Shown here piece by piece: positions 63,506 through 64,000 of a stretch of DNA of 64,000 nt (position 1 is its first letter; each line of letters begins with the position of its first letter). The position numbers and the translations under genes are program-made. The notes beneath the pieces were generated by a model that saw only the letters and a program-made list of their open reading frames with translations, searched no databases and was not told the DNA's origin. This DNA is from an uncultured Ectothiorhodospiraceae bacterium (GTDB lineage: Bacteria > Pseudomonadota > Gammaproteobacteria > UBA6429 > Thiohalophilaceae), in assembly GCA_947260005.1 (NCBI GenBank), contig CAMYOL010000007.1, forward strand, positions 361,574 through 425,573. The letters run 5' to 3'.

Positions 63506-63733
63506 TTAATTTATCGAGATAGTGACAATAATCGCCACGAATAGAAGAATCACGCTATAAAAAATACTTGCCGCGATGTTCCCATGTTTTATTTCTTCGA
63601 TAAAATCTATCTTTTTATAAAAAAAATGATCAATCATGTATAACGTCGTCACACTAACCACCAGTGTAATAATGGCGTAGCTTAAACTTATTAATAAATT
63701 AATCAGAGTTTGACTTAGGGTAGTAATTTCCAT
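63506..63733 (-). CDS. DUF350 small membrane protein
   Basis: A 75-residue protein with two membrane helices (about 12-35 and 54-73) and the DUF350 (UPF0719) element IEEIKHGNIAASIFYSVIL. AGGAG lies before the ATG, and the start directly abuts the stop of the upstream metallopeptidase-like gene. The family function is unknown. Confidence 0.85.
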   Translation of the reverse strand: MEITTLSQTLINLLISLSYAIITLVVSVTTLYMIDHFFYKKIDFIEEIKHGNIAASIFYSVILLFVAIIVTISIN

Positions 63734-64000
63734 TTAAGGACTCCTGAAGATAGATTGAATTTCAAATGGTGCTTTTGGTTTTTCATTATAAATACCGACC
63801 GCATACGCTGTTATCGGCTCCATGGTGTTTGCACCAATCATGCTTGCTGGATAATTCATAATATCACGGACCACATAATGTTTTGCACCTCGGATATTAT
63901 AAAGGTCATCGGCACCAAACAAATGCAATGTTTCATGAGCTTGGGCGTAATTCATGTAACTGCCACGTTTGCCTGATGGGGCCTCCATTAGATACACATA
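63734..64000 (-). CDS. Metallopeptidase-like protein, C-terminal part (5' end outside window)
   Basis: The frame is open to the window edge. The visible 88 residues hold an HExxH-type site in HETLHLFGADDLYNIRG, typical of zinc metallopeptidases where the chain continues LFGAxDLY, and then DIMNYPASM, a Met-turn-like motif. The substrate is unknown. It is translationally adjacent to DUF350. Confidence 0.65.
   Translation of the reverse strand, partial: YVYLMEAPSGKRGSYMNYAQAHETLHLFGADDLYNIRGAKHYVVRDIMNYPASMIGANTMEPITAYAVGIYNEKPKAPFEIQSIFRSP

Overview
The window looks like one contiguous piece of a Gammaproteobacterium chromosome, moderately A+T-rich. MutH (implying Dam-type methylation), Rsd, TrhP/YegQ, Mpl, a PhoP/PhoQ-type pair and RNase D support this. 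A SoxY-type thiosulfate-carrier protein beside a periplasmic thioredoxin suggests sulfur oxidation, but the species cannot be fixed from sequence alone. No rRNA, tRNA, CRISPR array, transposase, integrase or phage gene was seen. The window is housekeeping genes mixed with signalling and poorly known genes, and with many intergenic palindromic repeats.

Layout. 1-7.5 kb: the end of an EAL phosphodiesterase, an alkaline-phosphatase-superfamily enzyme, a secreted His/Arg-rich protein, a PepSY-PhoP-PhoQ-like operon, a glutamine amidotransferase, DUF523 and NUDIX. 7.7-15.4 kb: a large PAS-GGDEF-EAL protein, a MazG-like pyrophosphohydrolase, ilvD, slt and a small membrane protein. 15.5-20.4 kb: a two-receiver protein, then a Fic protein with an iterated operator-like promoter, flanked by matching repeat blocks, then a DUF4124-trypsin protease. 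20.5-31.8 kb: rsd, trhP, a glycerol-kinase-like gene, a second GGDEF/EAL protein with a degenerate GGDEF, a His-rich lipoprotein, an operon of WbuC cupin, GDPD, a short GlpD and an ABM protein, then thiD-thiE. 32-43.6 kb: hemL, a PilZ protein, a Lon-N protein, ubiX, mpl, rnd, a cardiolipin-synthase-like gene, adk with a very long Lys-rich tail, ppa and a YfcE-like gene. 43.7-50.4 kb: moaE-moaD and moaC, a Sel1 protein, mutH, a GltB-like protein and a methyltransferase. 51-54.1 kb: a decaying patch with three damaged genes around an intact Tat-exported Cys-rich (copper-storage-like) protein. 54.2-62.8 kb: DUF502, two FHA proteins, DoxX/LysR, a dienelactone hydrolase, a Ser/Thr kinase and PP2C phosphatase pair, a hydrolase-thioredoxin fusion and the SoxY-like protein behind a sigma-54-like promoter. 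62.8-64 kb: duplicated repeat blocks, DUF350 and the end of a metallopeptidase-like gene.

How the genes work together. Cyclic-di-GMP signalling is dense: three EAL proteins, two with GGDEF domains, and one YcgR-like PilZ effector. A Thr-phosphorylation module (kinase, phosphatase, two FHA readers) lies within about 5 kb. Glycerol phosphate and glycerophosphodiester recycling is suggested by the GDPD, GlpD-like and FGGY kinase genes. Extracytoplasmic metal handling is suggested by two His-rich exported proteins and the Cys-rich Tat protein.

Most unusual: an adenylate kinase fused in frame to a histone-H1/AlgP-like Lys/Ala tail of about 170 residues; GGGGTCAGAGACG palindromes placed at gene ends and in one case nested in three layers; the fic promoter with four 14-bp repeats and an inverted repeat sharing the same half-site; a 44-bp tandem duplication that breaks an aldo/keto reductase; and a SoxY-like protein whose GGCGG motif is not terminal. 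Function calls rest on motifs read by eye; no database search was run.
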